The position numbers and the translations under genes are program-made. A DNA stretch of 64,000 bases from Sinonovacula constricta. Taxonomy: Eukaryota > Mollusca > Bivalvia > Cardiida > Solecurtidae. Location: contig CM017564.1 in the NCBI GenBank assembly GCA_007844125.1, positions 20,478,956 through 20,542,955 of the forward strand, read 5' to 3'. Under the pieces are notes generated by a model that was given only the letters and a program-made list of their open reading frames with translations, did no database searches and had not been told where the DNA came from. Of the stretch, positions 42,339-51,917 are shown one piece after another (position 1 is the stretch's first letter; each line of letters begins with the position of its first letter).

Positions 42339-43515
42339 ATGTCGGGATTTAAGTCACAGATCGGATTCTTATTCTTCATAGTTGGATGTGCTAGGTCTAA
42401 CGTCAGTTGCATGACTTTTGTTGAAGATTTAGAGTGCGATGAGTCGGCGGTGTTAGAATGTAATTGGCAAGGCACAGACTTGTACGGTGCACGAACTGTG
42501 CATGAGCACATTTTAAGAGTTATATTCGACCGTTTTGAGGAAAGAATTTTCTCATTCGAAAATTTCTGAGATATTATGTAGTGTCTCAAAAGCTAGCTCA
42601 AAATATGATTTATAAATTACAACATAGAAGTTTATCTCTTTCCCCTTATAGAATCACCTTTCTACGTCCTTGTTTTAACTTAGTAAACAAATTGTTACAC
42701 ATAGCTGTTATAATTTGTGCAGGATTAATGTAGAATCTTAATATATTGATGAGCAGTGGACAGCATGAAACCTGATCTGGCAACGAATAAATCTGGTTTC
42801 ATGCTGAACATACAGATCCTTTGCTATCTGATTCTATAAGGGGAAAGGAATAAAGCAAATTGTTATGAATGTAATCCCTAGTTGAATATGTTCGCTACAG
42901 GCACCTGCTTCGGCAATAGAAGCCACAACAGTGAAAGGAAGCATAGCCGGAAGACAACCTGCCACCTTCATTGATTCCACCACCGCCACTTATACCATCA
43001 AAACTTCAACCACCCCCACTCCAACCACTGCCACTTCCACCCTCATCACTTCAACCATCCCCACTTCCACCCTCATCACTTCAACCACCGCCACTCCAAC
43101 CACCGCCACTTCCACCCTCATCACTTCAACCATCCCCACTCCAACTATGACCACTTCACCCATTATCACTTCAACCATCCACAAAGCTCTCTCAGCCATC
43201 CCTACATCAGACAGTACTGGTACCGGGGGAACAGATATTCTGAAAGATGCAGGTACTACAAATAATACATTACTCCCTTTTCCTCATCATATTGTTGAAT
43301 ATTCTGTGTTATTCATCATCTGCTGCCTAATTGTTGCAGTTACTATTTTGCTTTATAGATCAATTTTATCTATCAAGCAAAGACTTAACCGGTTAGAAAA
43401 TCCCATATGTAAAGCTTTGCACACTGCTCCTACACTGCAGCTAGACATAATTGAAAGACGACTTCAGTTTTTGGAAGAAAGTATGCAAACAGAGAATGAT
43501 TATCTAATTCCTTAA
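42339..43515 (+). CDS. Two-exon secreted/type I membrane mucin-like protein (Polinton A)
   Basis: Exon 1 (from 42,339) has a signal peptide (IGFLFFIVGCARS) and the family pattern CMTFVEDLECDESAVLEC; it hits a stop at 42,569, and the donor was not located. Exon 2 follows an acceptor (TTCGCTACAG|GCACC) at 42,901: about 100 residues of Thr/Ser/Pro repeats (TSTLITSTIPTPT-like, probably O-glycosylated), a membrane helix (YSVLFIICCLIVAVTILLY) and a cytoplasmic tail with a short coiled coil (LDIIERRLQFLEESM) to 43,515. Cell-surface or virion-membrane protein by layout. The same family is divergent from the PC4-like gene in each Polinton here. Confidence 0.6.
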
Positions 43516-43559
43516 CAGAGACATCAGAGTCAGACAACTTTGAGTTGGGTATATATATA

Positions 43560-43705
43560 CCGGCCGCAATAGCTCAGATGGTAGAGCGTCGGCTTGCGGA
43601 TCGGGAGGTTGTGGGTTCGAACCCCGGCCGGGTCATACCAAAGACTTTAAAGTTGGTAGTAGTGGCTACGGGGACAGCATTACGCCTGACTTGTATAATG
43701 GCCGG
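43560..43705 (+). mobile_element. tRNA-derived SINE, copy 3, internally deleted
   Basis: Complete tRNA-like head and the first body segment, then a jump over the central part, ending at GTATAATGGCCGG. GGGTATATATATA is present on both sides and may be the target duplication. Confidence 0.85.
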
Positions 43706-43728
43706 GTATATATATATCTCTTAATACA

Positions 43729-43925
43729 TAGTTGTAACTGAGGTAGAGGTGGCAACGTCTGATGATAGAACAAGAAAAACAAAAAAAGACTTGTTTATCA
43801 ACTATCTCTTGTTCATTGCTTTTGCTTACTTGTATACAAAAAGTTACTTTTTAATACAAGAGCTGTCATGAGTACATCATGTTCTACTATTTGAGGTTAA
43901 TCAAAGATAAGATTTGATCATGATC
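43729..43925 (-). pseudogene. Duplicated remnant of the membrane-protein gene (exon 2 start and intron)
   Basis: About 90 percent identical to 34,650-34,870: the start of exon 2, the acceptor ATCAG| and intron sequence. It carries TCA where the 34-kb copy has a TGA stop. The rest of exon 2 is missing, replaced by the SINE region. It ends against the capsid fragment. Confidence 0.7.
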
Positions 43926-44297
43926 ATGAAGAATCCCTTCAACTTTCAACATTTCAACTGCAATTACGCAGGTTTCTTCGTTGATGGACAGTCAACGCCC
44001 ACCGAGCCTCTACAGCCCAATTATAAGAACGATCTATTCATCGACGCGTACCAACGACTGCATTGGGATTTGCAAACTAGAGCCATACACGTTAGCAGGA
44101 CAGATTTCAAAGACGGCTACTGTCTGTACGTGTTTAGACCCAAAGGCGATATCAAAGACAGACCGGACGAGCGAGCTCATACCCGCTTGGAACTGAAATT
44201 CTCCAAAGCTTTGCCCACCACCTGCACGGTGATTGCGTACGCCACATTTCCGTCCTTGATGACAATCGACGGCACCAGACGCGTTACCTTGGAATAA
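43926..44297 (+). pseudogene. Polinton major capsid protein, C-terminal fragment (Polinton A/D)
   Basis: The frame carries NPFNFQHFNCNYAGFFVDGQ, then DGYCLYVFRPK and LELKFSKALPTTCTVIAYAT, matching the C-terminal quarter of the capsid proteins at 21.5 kb and 61.4 kb. The N-terminal three quarters are absent. Its TAA overlaps the protease ATG by one base (TAATG), a typical capsid-protease junction. Confidence 0.8.
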
Positions 44298-44734
44298 TGA
44301 ATTCGAACGAGATATCGGCGATCCTGAAGGCGGATCCAATAACTCTTCCGCGATTTGGTGGCGTACTAGCCTTCGACGAACTACCTTTCACGATCGAGAG
44401 GCGACCTAGAACGTACGTGGTAAATACCGACGAGAGAGGCCAACCGGGTAGTCACTGGACAGCATTTTACTTTCCCAAGAAGGGTCCGGCGGAATTTTTC
44501 GACTCCTGCGGATACGCCCCGGAACATTATCATCAACGATTCAAGAAGTCATTAATACGTAACGGACCTCGTTACGTTTACAATAACGTGCGTGTACAAC
44601 CTTACGGCACGAAAACCTGCGGACAATACTGCATACTGTACCTGAAGATGCGATGCCTGGGCTGGACAATGAAACGAATCGCGCGTGTCTTATTGACAAT
44701 GAACGTTAAAATATCAATTTTAAATATCTATTGA
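44297..44734 (+). CDS. Polinton adenain-like cysteine protease
   Basis: An intact 145-residue ORF. Catalytic elements in order: His in GSHWTAFYF, the acidic residue in AEFFDSCGY, Gln in RVQPYG and Cys in KTCGQYCILYL. This is the capsid-maturation protease of the adenovirus/Polinton ULP1-like group. A poly(A) signal AATAAA lies at about 44,841. The convergent TBP-like gene follows. Confidence 0.9.
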   Translation: MNSNEISAILKADPITLPRFGGVLAFDELPFTIERRPRTYVVNTDERGQPGSHWTAFYFPKKGPAEFFDSCGYAPEHYHQRFKKSLIRNGPRYVYNNVRVQPYGTKTCGQYCILYLKMRCLGWTMKRIARVLLTMNVKISILNIY

Positions 44735-45120
44735 TAAATTAATTTGCATTTTTTGTACAAAATGTATGAATTCTTTTTATTTTTGTTTTGTCATTATGTA
44801 TTGAAATCATTTATGAATGTTGTAATTGTATCTCTTGTCAATAAAAAGATTGAAAACAATGTTTACGCCTTTCTTTTTTTCTGCACGCTGTAACCTTCCG
44901 ATACCAAAACCTTCCGAAATCGCTGATAAAAGTGATAAAAATATTTCAAGTATTAACGCAAACCGATTATGAAGGAGGGTTTTGAGCTCGAAAGTTTAGC
45001 GTATACCCTTTTGTTCCGGTATAATCACAACATAAAACGAATAAGCGTTACACGTTTTATTGCCCCCACTCTCATTATATAGCACTCAAAGGGGATGAAG
45101 GGCGGTCCCGCTTCAGTACT

Positions 45121-45609
45121 TTACAACAATGGTAATTCGATCAGTATTGGCATGCAAGTATGGTACAATTGATGTTCTCGTTTAATTCCAGTCATCAACA
45201 CGACTCCGGTATGAAAACAAGTAAAATGAATAGAGTTCTTAGAAAACATGGCGGCTGGAAACAATTCTGGTTCGTATTTACCGCAGTAACATTGAATCAC
45301 TTTGTGTAAGTTCAATGGCGTTTCCGATGTAAAAGAATGCTATAGTCACCACATCAATTTTACTTAAAGTCACTGGCCATCCTAGACGTTGAATAAGTCT
45401 GGCGTAACGTCTAAGACTACGTTTGCCTTCCTTAACGCTGTTGGCTTTTCCGTAGAAAACACGTTACAATGCCCTCCGATTTTTCAATGCATCCACCTTA
45501 CGCCGGAATATGTGGCGGGATCGTATATGATATCGATAGTCTTACTAACCAACGCTTCAAGATCAACAACGCAGTTCAGGTTTGCTTTACACACGACGTT
45601 GGTTATCAT
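45121..45609 (-). pseudogene. TATA-binding-protein-like gene (Polinton A/D)
   Basis: Three consecutive minus-strand segments read as a two-lobed TBP fold. Lobe 1: ATG 45,609, VVCKANLNCVVDLEALVSKT and the following NPxx-like YDPATYSGVRW, then VFST and, after a shift, SLRRYARLIQRLGWP. Lobe 2: SKIDVVTIAFFYIGNAIEL, then after a shift KYEPELFPAAMF, TGVVLMTGIKREHQLY and a terminal PILIEL. YEPELFP and the RRYARLIQ-LG helix are hallmark TBP positions. Lesions: in-frame TGA at 45,484 and shifts near 45,450 and 45,255. Length matches a bare TBP core (about 160 residues, no N-terminal extension). Its divergence and its place next to a PC4 gene and a Polinton protease argue for an element gene rather than a host TBP retrocopy. 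Confidence 0.75.
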
Positions 45610-45744
45610 GTTGTAACTTATTTTACAAGTCTGTACGAGTACCGCATTTTAGCAAGTTTAGTTTCCGAATTTTCTTGAATTTATCCGAAGATAAATTAAT
45701 GATACGTATTGTATCTATGTCCGTTTATGAGCCGTTTTCCATTT

Positions 45745-46224
45745 TCACCAGTTCATAAAGTCATTCTGATTACACTCTGGGCATTTTAAGAATCCCAACT
45801 GATTGGCGTGATCGCTTCGAAACAAACACGGTACGATCGTACTCAGCTCTGGCAGCGCTTCTCCGATCTTGGGAACAATGTACCTCAGACGTTCATATTC
45901 CTCGGGTCTCAAACACAGTCCTTTCTTGGTAGGTACTACGTCCTCGTTAGGCTTCCAGTATTGCCTAATATCCACGCACGGATTGTTCTTCTTGACGGTA
46001 CAGTAGACGTTACCGCCCAAATGCAGACTCTAAGCTATGTTGTTCTTCAAAGAGGCGTCCAAATATTCTATATTGTCCACCAAACGTCTCCAGCGCATCA
46101 ATGTCAAACTGATACCTTTTTTCGTGGGTATATCTCCATCACACTCGCGTAGATCTACGCGCTTGTCGCCTTTCCACTCGCAGACTCTAACGCGTCGTCC
46201 GTTTTCCAAAGAATACGTGTTCAT
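45745..46224 (-). pseudogene. Tandem PC4 (transcription coactivator p15) protein, one in-frame TAG
   Basis: Domain 1 from ATG 46,224: VRVCEWKGDKRVDLRE then PTKKGISLTLMRWRRLV. After an in-frame TAG at 46,030 the same frame continues to domain 2: VDIRQYWKPNEDVVPTKKGL then LRPEEYERLRYIVPKI. Both have the PC4 signature (VDIR/VDLR strand, KKGIsL, helix). A CPEC motif lies near the C-terminus. PC4 proteins bind single-stranded DNA and modulate Pol II initiation and elongation. Promoter: TATA at 46,268-46,278 and an AP-1 array upstream. Only one lesion is visible. Confidence 0.8.
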
Positions 46225-46267
46225 AGTTGCACGGCCGTACTACTGACGCGAAACTAGTATGAGACTC

Positions 46268-46560
46268 GTTTATATAGCTCTTGATTCTAAATATAGTATA
46301 TAACGTCATTCTGGGATGGGCGTGATGACTCATTGACACGTCATGATAGAGGCTGTGGCTTATGACTCACGATGACTCATTAAGGATGGGCGGGTGAATA
46401 TATCGTGATGACTCATTGACACGTCGTCATAGGGGCGGGGCTTATGACTCACGATGAGTCATTAAGTATGGACGGGTGAATATAACGTGATGACTCATTG
46501 ACACGTCATCATAGGGGGCGGGGCTTAGGATGACGTCACCTGTCAATCAATGCCTCCAAA
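46268..46560 (-). promoter_or_regulatory. TATA box plus tandem AP-1/CRE array upstream of the PC4 gene
   Basis: GCTATATAAAC lies about 45 bp before the ATG at 46,224. Beyond it an imperfect 80-bp repeat carries seven TGACTCA/TGAGTCA sites (46,326; 46,363; 46,373; 46,409; 46,445; 46,455; 46,491), one TGACGTCA (46,531) and GGGCGGGGC boxes (about 46,433 and 46,515). TGACTCA is the AP-1 (Fos/Jun) site. The array could make transcription respond to host stress or growth signals (inference). Confidence 0.65.
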
Positions 46561-47030
46561 CCGGCCTATTTGTAGTGTTGTGGGGTCGGCAATGGTGCTG
46601 TTAACCTTAAAAACAAGACAGTTGTTTTTTATTATTATTATATGAAATACCAGAGACTAAGTTGATCAAATAACTATCATAGGGTGACATAAAATGACGC
46701 ACACCTATTTTGAAGCTATTCAGACCCATGTTTTGTCATACCATTAATAATTTATGCTAATTAATATTCATAAGGTCATAAAAAATCAGAAAATTGTTCA
46801 GGTGGGAATGGGTTAAGAAATTTGTTGTGGAATGATTTTGCAATTACTTGAAAATACCAATTAATTCCTTAGGTGTGTGAAAACTTGTAACTCAAAGGAT
46901 AAAAAATCGCTTTGGTAGCGAAGCATCATATTTAATCTGTAGACTGATGAATGTTGCTGAGGGGTAGAATGTTTGACTACTAACACAGGGGTAGTGATTT
47001 TTTTCAACTTAAATTGTTAACTAACATGAC
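46561..47030. other. Noncoding
   Basis: No gene recognised between the AP-1 array and the secreted-protein ORF; AT-rich with short TTATTA runs. Confidence 0.3.
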
Positions 47031-47034
47031 AGTT

Positions 47035-47356
47035 GCAAGTTGGTGACTTTATTGTGATGTTGTTGCAATCCATATGCATGACTCTACCACATATGTCATC
47101 GTCTGTGAGGATCGTTATGTTGTCTAGATGTTGAAGATCGATGACAGCATCTGAATCGATTCAAAATTATCCTACGTACTGGTTGAATAGTCACGAGGGT
47201 ATAACATCCCGGTAATTCGATTGTTAAATGGCATACGTCATCTATACAGCCCTGTAATACCAGGTCGCTGCATGATCGCGTTGGATGTGCAAATATGCAA
47301 TACATTTGCAACTCTGCAGCGATCAACAGCAAACTCAAAAAACTTAACATTGTCAT
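47035..47356 (-). pseudogene. Secreted protein of the Polinton-linked membrane-protein family (Polinton B), frameshifted
   Basis: Signal peptide MLSFLSLLLIAAELQMYCIF, then SCSDLVLQGCIDDVCHLTIEL and VRRIILNRF. After a one-base shift near 47,160, AVIDLQHLDNITIL and MDCNNITIKSP follow. This matches exon 1 of the 34.3-35.9-kb gene (IxDLxxLxN, Cys, NITI). A TATA (GCTATATAAGG, 47,424-47,434) lies about 70 bp upstream. It is divergent from the PC4-like gene at 48,179; no membrane exon was found downstream. Confidence 0.55.
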
Positions 47357-47959
47357 CAATGGTGGAAAGGGAGGTGGTTCTAAATAAGACCGGAAGCTAC
47401 GTATTAAAGAACATGTTTAAAACCCTTATATAGCCCGGATTCTCGGTTATTCTGTTACGATCAAGTATTAGTTCATGTTCTAATTTCATGCGTGTGACTG
47501 ACGATGTTTAAATCGGCATCTTCGTCTCAACACTCATTATCATATAAATTACAAATCACATTGAAATGTGTTTTATCCCATATATCATATTATTTTTATT
47601 TTTTTTATGATCAGGTCACCCCATTTAGAGATTATGCAATGTCATTGGAATATTTAGGTCACAAGTTCGTTTTTTATAAAGTACGTACACCGAATGCGCA
47701 CGCATTCGTTTTTTAACCCTTTCACACCTATATATTTTTTTCAACAGTTATGCTACTATAAATACTAATCAACTTAACCTATTTTAATAGATCTACATAT
47801 CAAATATAAAGTATACATGTAGATCTACATTACAAAAAAAAAACTTTTTCTATACCATTGCACTATAGACAGGCATAGAAAACCACATGGAAGGAGCTGT
47901 CTGATCTTTACCCACTACGGTGGCTAAGGTGCTCTTTTAACGCTTCTAGCTGGGTATGG

Positions 47960-48093
47960 GTTAAATAAAAAAGAACGAATGTGTACCCATTTATTTTTCA
48001 ATAAAAAAACGAATACGCGCGCAGTGTACCCATTTATTTTTCAATAAAAAAACGAATGCGCGCGCAGTGTACCCATTTATTTTTCAATAAAAC
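47960..48093. repeat. Tandem repeat, about 44-bp unit, three copies
   Basis: TGTACCCATTTATTTTTCAA then a run of A, CGAATGCGCGCGCAG. It lies in the divergent promoter region between the secreted-protein ORF and the PC4-like gene at 48,179. Confidence 0.75.
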
Positions 48094-48178
48094 GTTTTAC
48101 TATTTATAGAGATGATGCAAAAACACAACCCATACATGATCTTTTGCAGCAAGACATTTAGTGTCACATTTCTATTAA

Positions 48179-49151
48179 ATGATGGACGTAAAAACAGGTT
48201 CTAATGGTTTACCCACATCGGTGAGAATAAAAATAGGTTATTGTAAAAGTGTCACTCTAAAAAAATATCAAAGAATCAACTGGTATATCAATGATAATTC
48301 TCGTTGTTTTGAAAGCGATCACTTTGATATTAGCAAATCAGTGTCCGTCTGTCTGAGCTAGGATGATATGCTTACATTGAGAGACGCTATCAACAAGTTT
48401 GAGGATGAAGGGTTTCAACTCTCACTACAATCACAGGTTGTTTTTTGTTTTTGTTTTTTGTTGTTGTTGTTTTTTTGTTTAAACATTTCCTTGGTAATAA
48501 ATCTGTATTGATCAGAAGTCTACTCTGTTTTGCTCATATGTTCTTGTAGTTTATACATTAAACTATGTATATAGCAAGTAAAACCCAACCTACTTTTGCA
48601 TCTTTGAGTAATTAACCTATTAAATATTCAAAAGGTAATTATAAAATTAGATTAATCTTGGAGTGGGAAAGGGTTTAAATGGCAATAAGTGTAGCTTTAT
48701 CTACATTAGCTATATATGTGTGAAACAAGATTTTCGAAAATAACATGTTGCCTATCTGTCTATTAGATCTAACTCGTTTACAAAAAGTAAATTAGGGAAT
48801 GTGCATACAAACACTAATTCGCGATAACTCAAGGTAAACTGGTCACATAATAGAAATGGTTGTTAATCAAGGGAAATAACTCAAACAATTTGAACGAGTT
48901 AATAATGCAGGGTAATTTCCCTTTATTACATTTCATTTTACGGGTACCCTACACCATGAGGTAACACTACACAAAATGTTCAGTATTGTTTGTGGAAAAC
49001 TAACTACTCTCATTTGCTATTATTTCAGACACCGCTACGCCATAACGAACCCAACACATACTCATTGAACCACCAGCAGTCCAGCGCATCACAAGCCACA
49101 CCTAAACAGACCATGACGGGTGAGAGGAACGAGAGGTTTAGACCATACTAA
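48179..49151 (+). pseudogene. Two-exon PC4-like gene (Polinton B)
   Basis: Exon 1 (48,179-48,436, 258 nt) reads SVTLKKYQRINWYINDNSRC, FDISKSVSVCLS, an in-frame TAG at 48,359, then DMLTLRDAINKFEDEGFQL, ending CAATCACAG|GTTG. A 592-nt intron ends TTATTTCAG|. Exon 2 (49,029-49,151) is phase 0, Gln/Ser-rich, and ends RFRPY-stop. Exon length, phase and C-terminus match the 40.2-kb gene, so the splice model has independent support. Small DNA-binding protein inferred. Confidence 0.65.
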
Positions 49152-49166
49152 TAGTTTACCATAAAT

Positions 49167-49730
49167 ATGAACAAGGTTGGTAAACCAAAATATTATTGTC
49201 ATCTGTGCAATCAGTGGATTTATTCAATTTTCTATTCTAGACATTTAAAAGGTGTTAAACACAAAAACTTCGTTAAACTTCTTAATAAGTGCAGCCAGAT
49301 GCAACCTACACCATATACTTCTTGTCAAAGAAAAGACAACGACTGCATAGATGTGGTTAAGCATATTCACAATACTACATCTCACACAATTGAGGATTCT
49401 ACAAGCGAAAGCATTGAACACATTCAGTGTCATACAAATGACAGTGCAATTCACAGTGTTATTCTGGAAACGGTGAACAAAGACTTAAATAACAACAACA
49501 GCAACAACAACAAGAGTGTTCCAACATGTGCAACCTCTATACACACCGAAAAGTGGAATAAAAGCGAGCTCTCTTCACCTTTTGATTTTGAAAGTATTAT
49601 TCCCTCTACTTCGGACGAAGACCGGTTCAGGGAATATATGTATTCTTTACCGTTTGAAACGGTACAAAAACTGTATGAGGAACGTGTACAGAAGGAAGCT
49701 TTCATAGATTCTCTATTGAACGACGTGTAA
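49167..49730 (+). CDS. C2H2 zinc-finger protein (Polinton B)
   Basis: An intact 187-residue ORF starting 16 bp after the previous stop. YYCHLCNQWIYSIFYSRHLK followed by VKH is one C2H2 finger; an Asn run lies near residue 110 and the C-terminus has an acidic block (FDFESIIPSTSDEDRF) and a helix. It is the positional and sequence counterpart of the 38.3-kb gene. Confidence 0.65.
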   Translation: MNKVGKPKYYCHLCNQWIYSIFYSRHLKGVKHKNFVKLLNKCSQMQPTPYTSCQRKDNDCIDVVKHIHNTTSHTIEDSTSESIEHIQCHTNDSAIHSVILETVNKDLNNNNSNNNKSVPTCATSIHTEKWNKSELSSPFDFESIIPSTSDEDRFREYMYSLPFETVQKLYEERVQKEAFIDSLLNDV

Positions 49731-49815
49731 ATGTGAACAAGCATCACGTACTTAACATTCTTTTTGTGTGTCTCTACTCCTGCACATTGAACGGTTTTCC
49801 AGTTACGATGTGGAC

Positions 49816-50041
49816 ATGGCACAAGCTCAAATTGATGCGCTAGACTCTACATTAAATGATATAGACTTCGATTGTATAGATTATGACGTAAAAAAGAAAG
49901 TGTTTACTTGTTCTATTGACAATTCATTACGTTTGTATATACGTCGGAAAAGAAAAGGCATACGCATTGGTCTTAGACGCGGATCTAAATGTGTTAATAT
50001 GACACTAGATGTGTTCAATTTTCTGTGTGATAATAAAGAAA
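49816..50041 (+). pseudogene. Small PC4-like protein (Polinton B), 3' end separated by LINE insertion
   Basis: Starts MAQAQ like the 17,981 gene and reads VFTCSIDNSLRLYIRRKRKG, then LRRGSKCVNMTLDVFNFLCD. The LINE inserted at 50,042; the gene's last codons and TGA lie beyond it at 55,834-55,874. The segment KES at the far side is shared with the end of the 17,981 homologue, so the interruption is clear. The downstream zinc-finger ATG overlaps this TGA (ATGA). Confidence 0.7.
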
Positions 50042-50623
50042 CGGCCCTGCCGGAAGGGGCATAGAATACTCCGGCTGCCGCTACCTGTAGCGGGGTAAAA
50101 ACCCTCCAAAGGTAGCCCACCTGTTTGCCGTGGGTGGCAACCCTGTATCTCTGTGATGAGGGGATCCTGGTGGTTGAGGCCTTTGCTGGCTTGTCAGGAT
50201 ATGACATATAAGTCGGCACTGGTCAACACACTACTTTGGCCCTAAGTTGCGGGGTAGACGGGCGGTTATATTGATCCGGTATAACCAATCGGCTGGCCGC
50301 GTTGTTCATAGATTACCACTATTTCCCTATTGTATACGCTTACTTAGTCCTCCTACTATCCACTCTAATTTCTGCTTTTTCCTTTATTGTATACCGTGTA
50401 ACGCAACCCCCTACCTCTTATTGTCTCCTTTTACTTATAATCTAGTGGACAGCCGGCTATACGGATCAATCTGGCATCATTTACATTTTGTATTTCATGT
50501 CAGAGTATAGCACTCTGATATCACTGGCGTTGGGAGTTCGGATACCCACTCCATGTCAACGTCCCCTTGTTGGGCTCCGAGGCGGGTGGTGACCCAGAGT
50601 GCTGAATTCATATCAATAACTTT

Positions 50624-51895
50624 ATGGATCGAAAACGAAAATGTTATGAACCAATCCCAACAATGTCATCAGAAGACTCTGACACCGACACAACTTCATC
50701 AGAATCAAATTTCCCTCACTTCCTAGTTATTCAGTCTCTTGAAAAAACACCAATTTCCAAAATATCACCATTTGTAATTGAAAAATCCATCAAAGGCCTC
50801 ATTGGAACTGTTGAAAACGTTAGAAAAATTAAAAATGACTGCCTCCTTATTGAAACTAACCGAAAATCCATCTCTGACAAAATTTTGAAACTTACCGAAT
50901 TCTGTTCCTTGAAAGTAAAATCGTTTCCTCACAGCTCACTAAACTTTTCAAAAGGTGTAATCCGTTGCCCTGACTTATCCGGACTATCGGAGGAGGAAAT
51001 TCTTACAGAACTTACACCACAAGGTGTGAGTGGTGTCCGGAGGATTTCCTTCTCCAAGGAAGGACGTCGAATCCCAACAAATACTTTAGTAATAACTTTT
51101 AACAGTCCAAGGCTCCCAACCACAATAAAAGTCGGTTATCTGATTGTCAAAGTCCAAGTATATATACCAAACCCATTACGTTGCTTTGATTGTCAGAGAT
51201 TTGGTCACCACGAGTCAACTTACACAGACACTATTCTTTGCGGACGATGCTGTGAGCCCGCCCATTCCCCAAGCTTCGAATGTCAAGCGGCTCCAAAGTG
51301 CAGAAACTGCTCCGGGCCACATGAAAGTAAGTCAAGGGAATGTCCAAATTGGAAATACGAAAAAGAAGTGCTCAAACTAAAATACACCCTTAATATTTCA
51401 TTTCCTGAGGCACGTAAATTAGCTAAAGATAAACTTACATCTGTTACTTCTAAAACATCTTACGCTGCCGTAACAAAATCATCTCACATTTCGGATTATC
51501 AAGACAATTCAACCCAATACGAAACTCTGACTGGTGACCAAGTCTCTGACAAAGTCATAATTCCAACCAAATATAAAAACACAGAGTCTTCTGAAACAAA
51601 CAAGACAACAACTACGAACCAGCCCAAATCATCCGAATCTTCTGCAACACAATCTTCTCAACAACCTGCCCCAAAATCTCAACCAAAGATTGAAAGAAAG
51701 GCTGCTGTAAAGGCGGCCAAAACCACCACAAAAGAACCAAGTAGCCCTCCCGGGAAGACAAGAGGACATAGTCCTTCTAATGCCCGGGACAAGAGAGTTG
51801 GACGGTCCAACTCTTCAAATAGATTTGACTGTTTGATGGAGACTGATTCTCAGCCAGACAAAGTACCAAGGTCACCCGTAAAGGCCCCAAAATAA
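50624..51895 (+). CDS. LINE ORF1, gag-like nucleic-acid-binding protein
   Basis: 423 residues, intact. N-terminal SPFVIEKSIKGLIG domain, a central fold (PHSSLNFSKGVIRCPDLSGL), then zinc knuckles: RCFDCQRFGHHEST(Y), LCGRCCEPAHSPSFEC and KCRNCSGPHESKSREC. The last Cys of the first CCHC knuckle is Tyr here but Cys in the 62.4-kb copy. A basic Ser/Pro-rich tail follows. It packages the element RNA. ORF2 starts 22 bp downstream. Confidence 0.9.
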   Translation: MDRKRKCYEPIPTMSSEDSDTDTTSSESNFPHFLVIQSLEKTPISKISPFVIEKSIKGLIGTVENVRKIKNDCLLIETNRKSISDKILKLTEFCSLKVKSFPHSSLNFSKGVIRCPDLSGLSEEEILTELTPQGVSGVRRISFSKEGRRIPTNTLVITFNSPRLPTTIKVGYLIVKVQVYIPNPLRCFDCQRFGHHESTYTDTILCGRCCEPAHSPSFECQAAPKCRNCSGPHESKSRECPNWKYEKEVLKLKYTLNISFPEARKLAKDKLTSVTSKTSYAAVTKSSHISDYQDNSTQYETLTGDQVSDKVIIPTKYKNTESSETNKTTTTNQPKSSESSATQSSQQPAPKSQPKIERKAAVKAAKTTTKEPSSPPGKTRGHSPSNARDKRVGRSNSSNRFDCLMETDSQPDKVPRSPVKAPK

Positions 51896-51917
51896 CCCCT
51901 TTTTCAAATATCGTCCC

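Noticed and set aside
42990..43199. Minus-strand ORF rich in Val-Met-Glu-Val repeats
   Set aside because: Exact antisense of the Thr/Ser repeat region of the membrane-protein gene, so it is a shadow.
45121..45360. Degenerate BIR domain (IQCYCGKYEPEL)
   Set aside because: Considered first because of CYCGK, but zinc-ligand spacing fails, and the flanking frames read much better as the second lobe of a TBP fold.
45389..45678. Plus-strand ORFs at 45.4-45.7 kb
   Set aside because: The minus strand here reads as the TBP-like gene with strong motif support; the plus frames have none.
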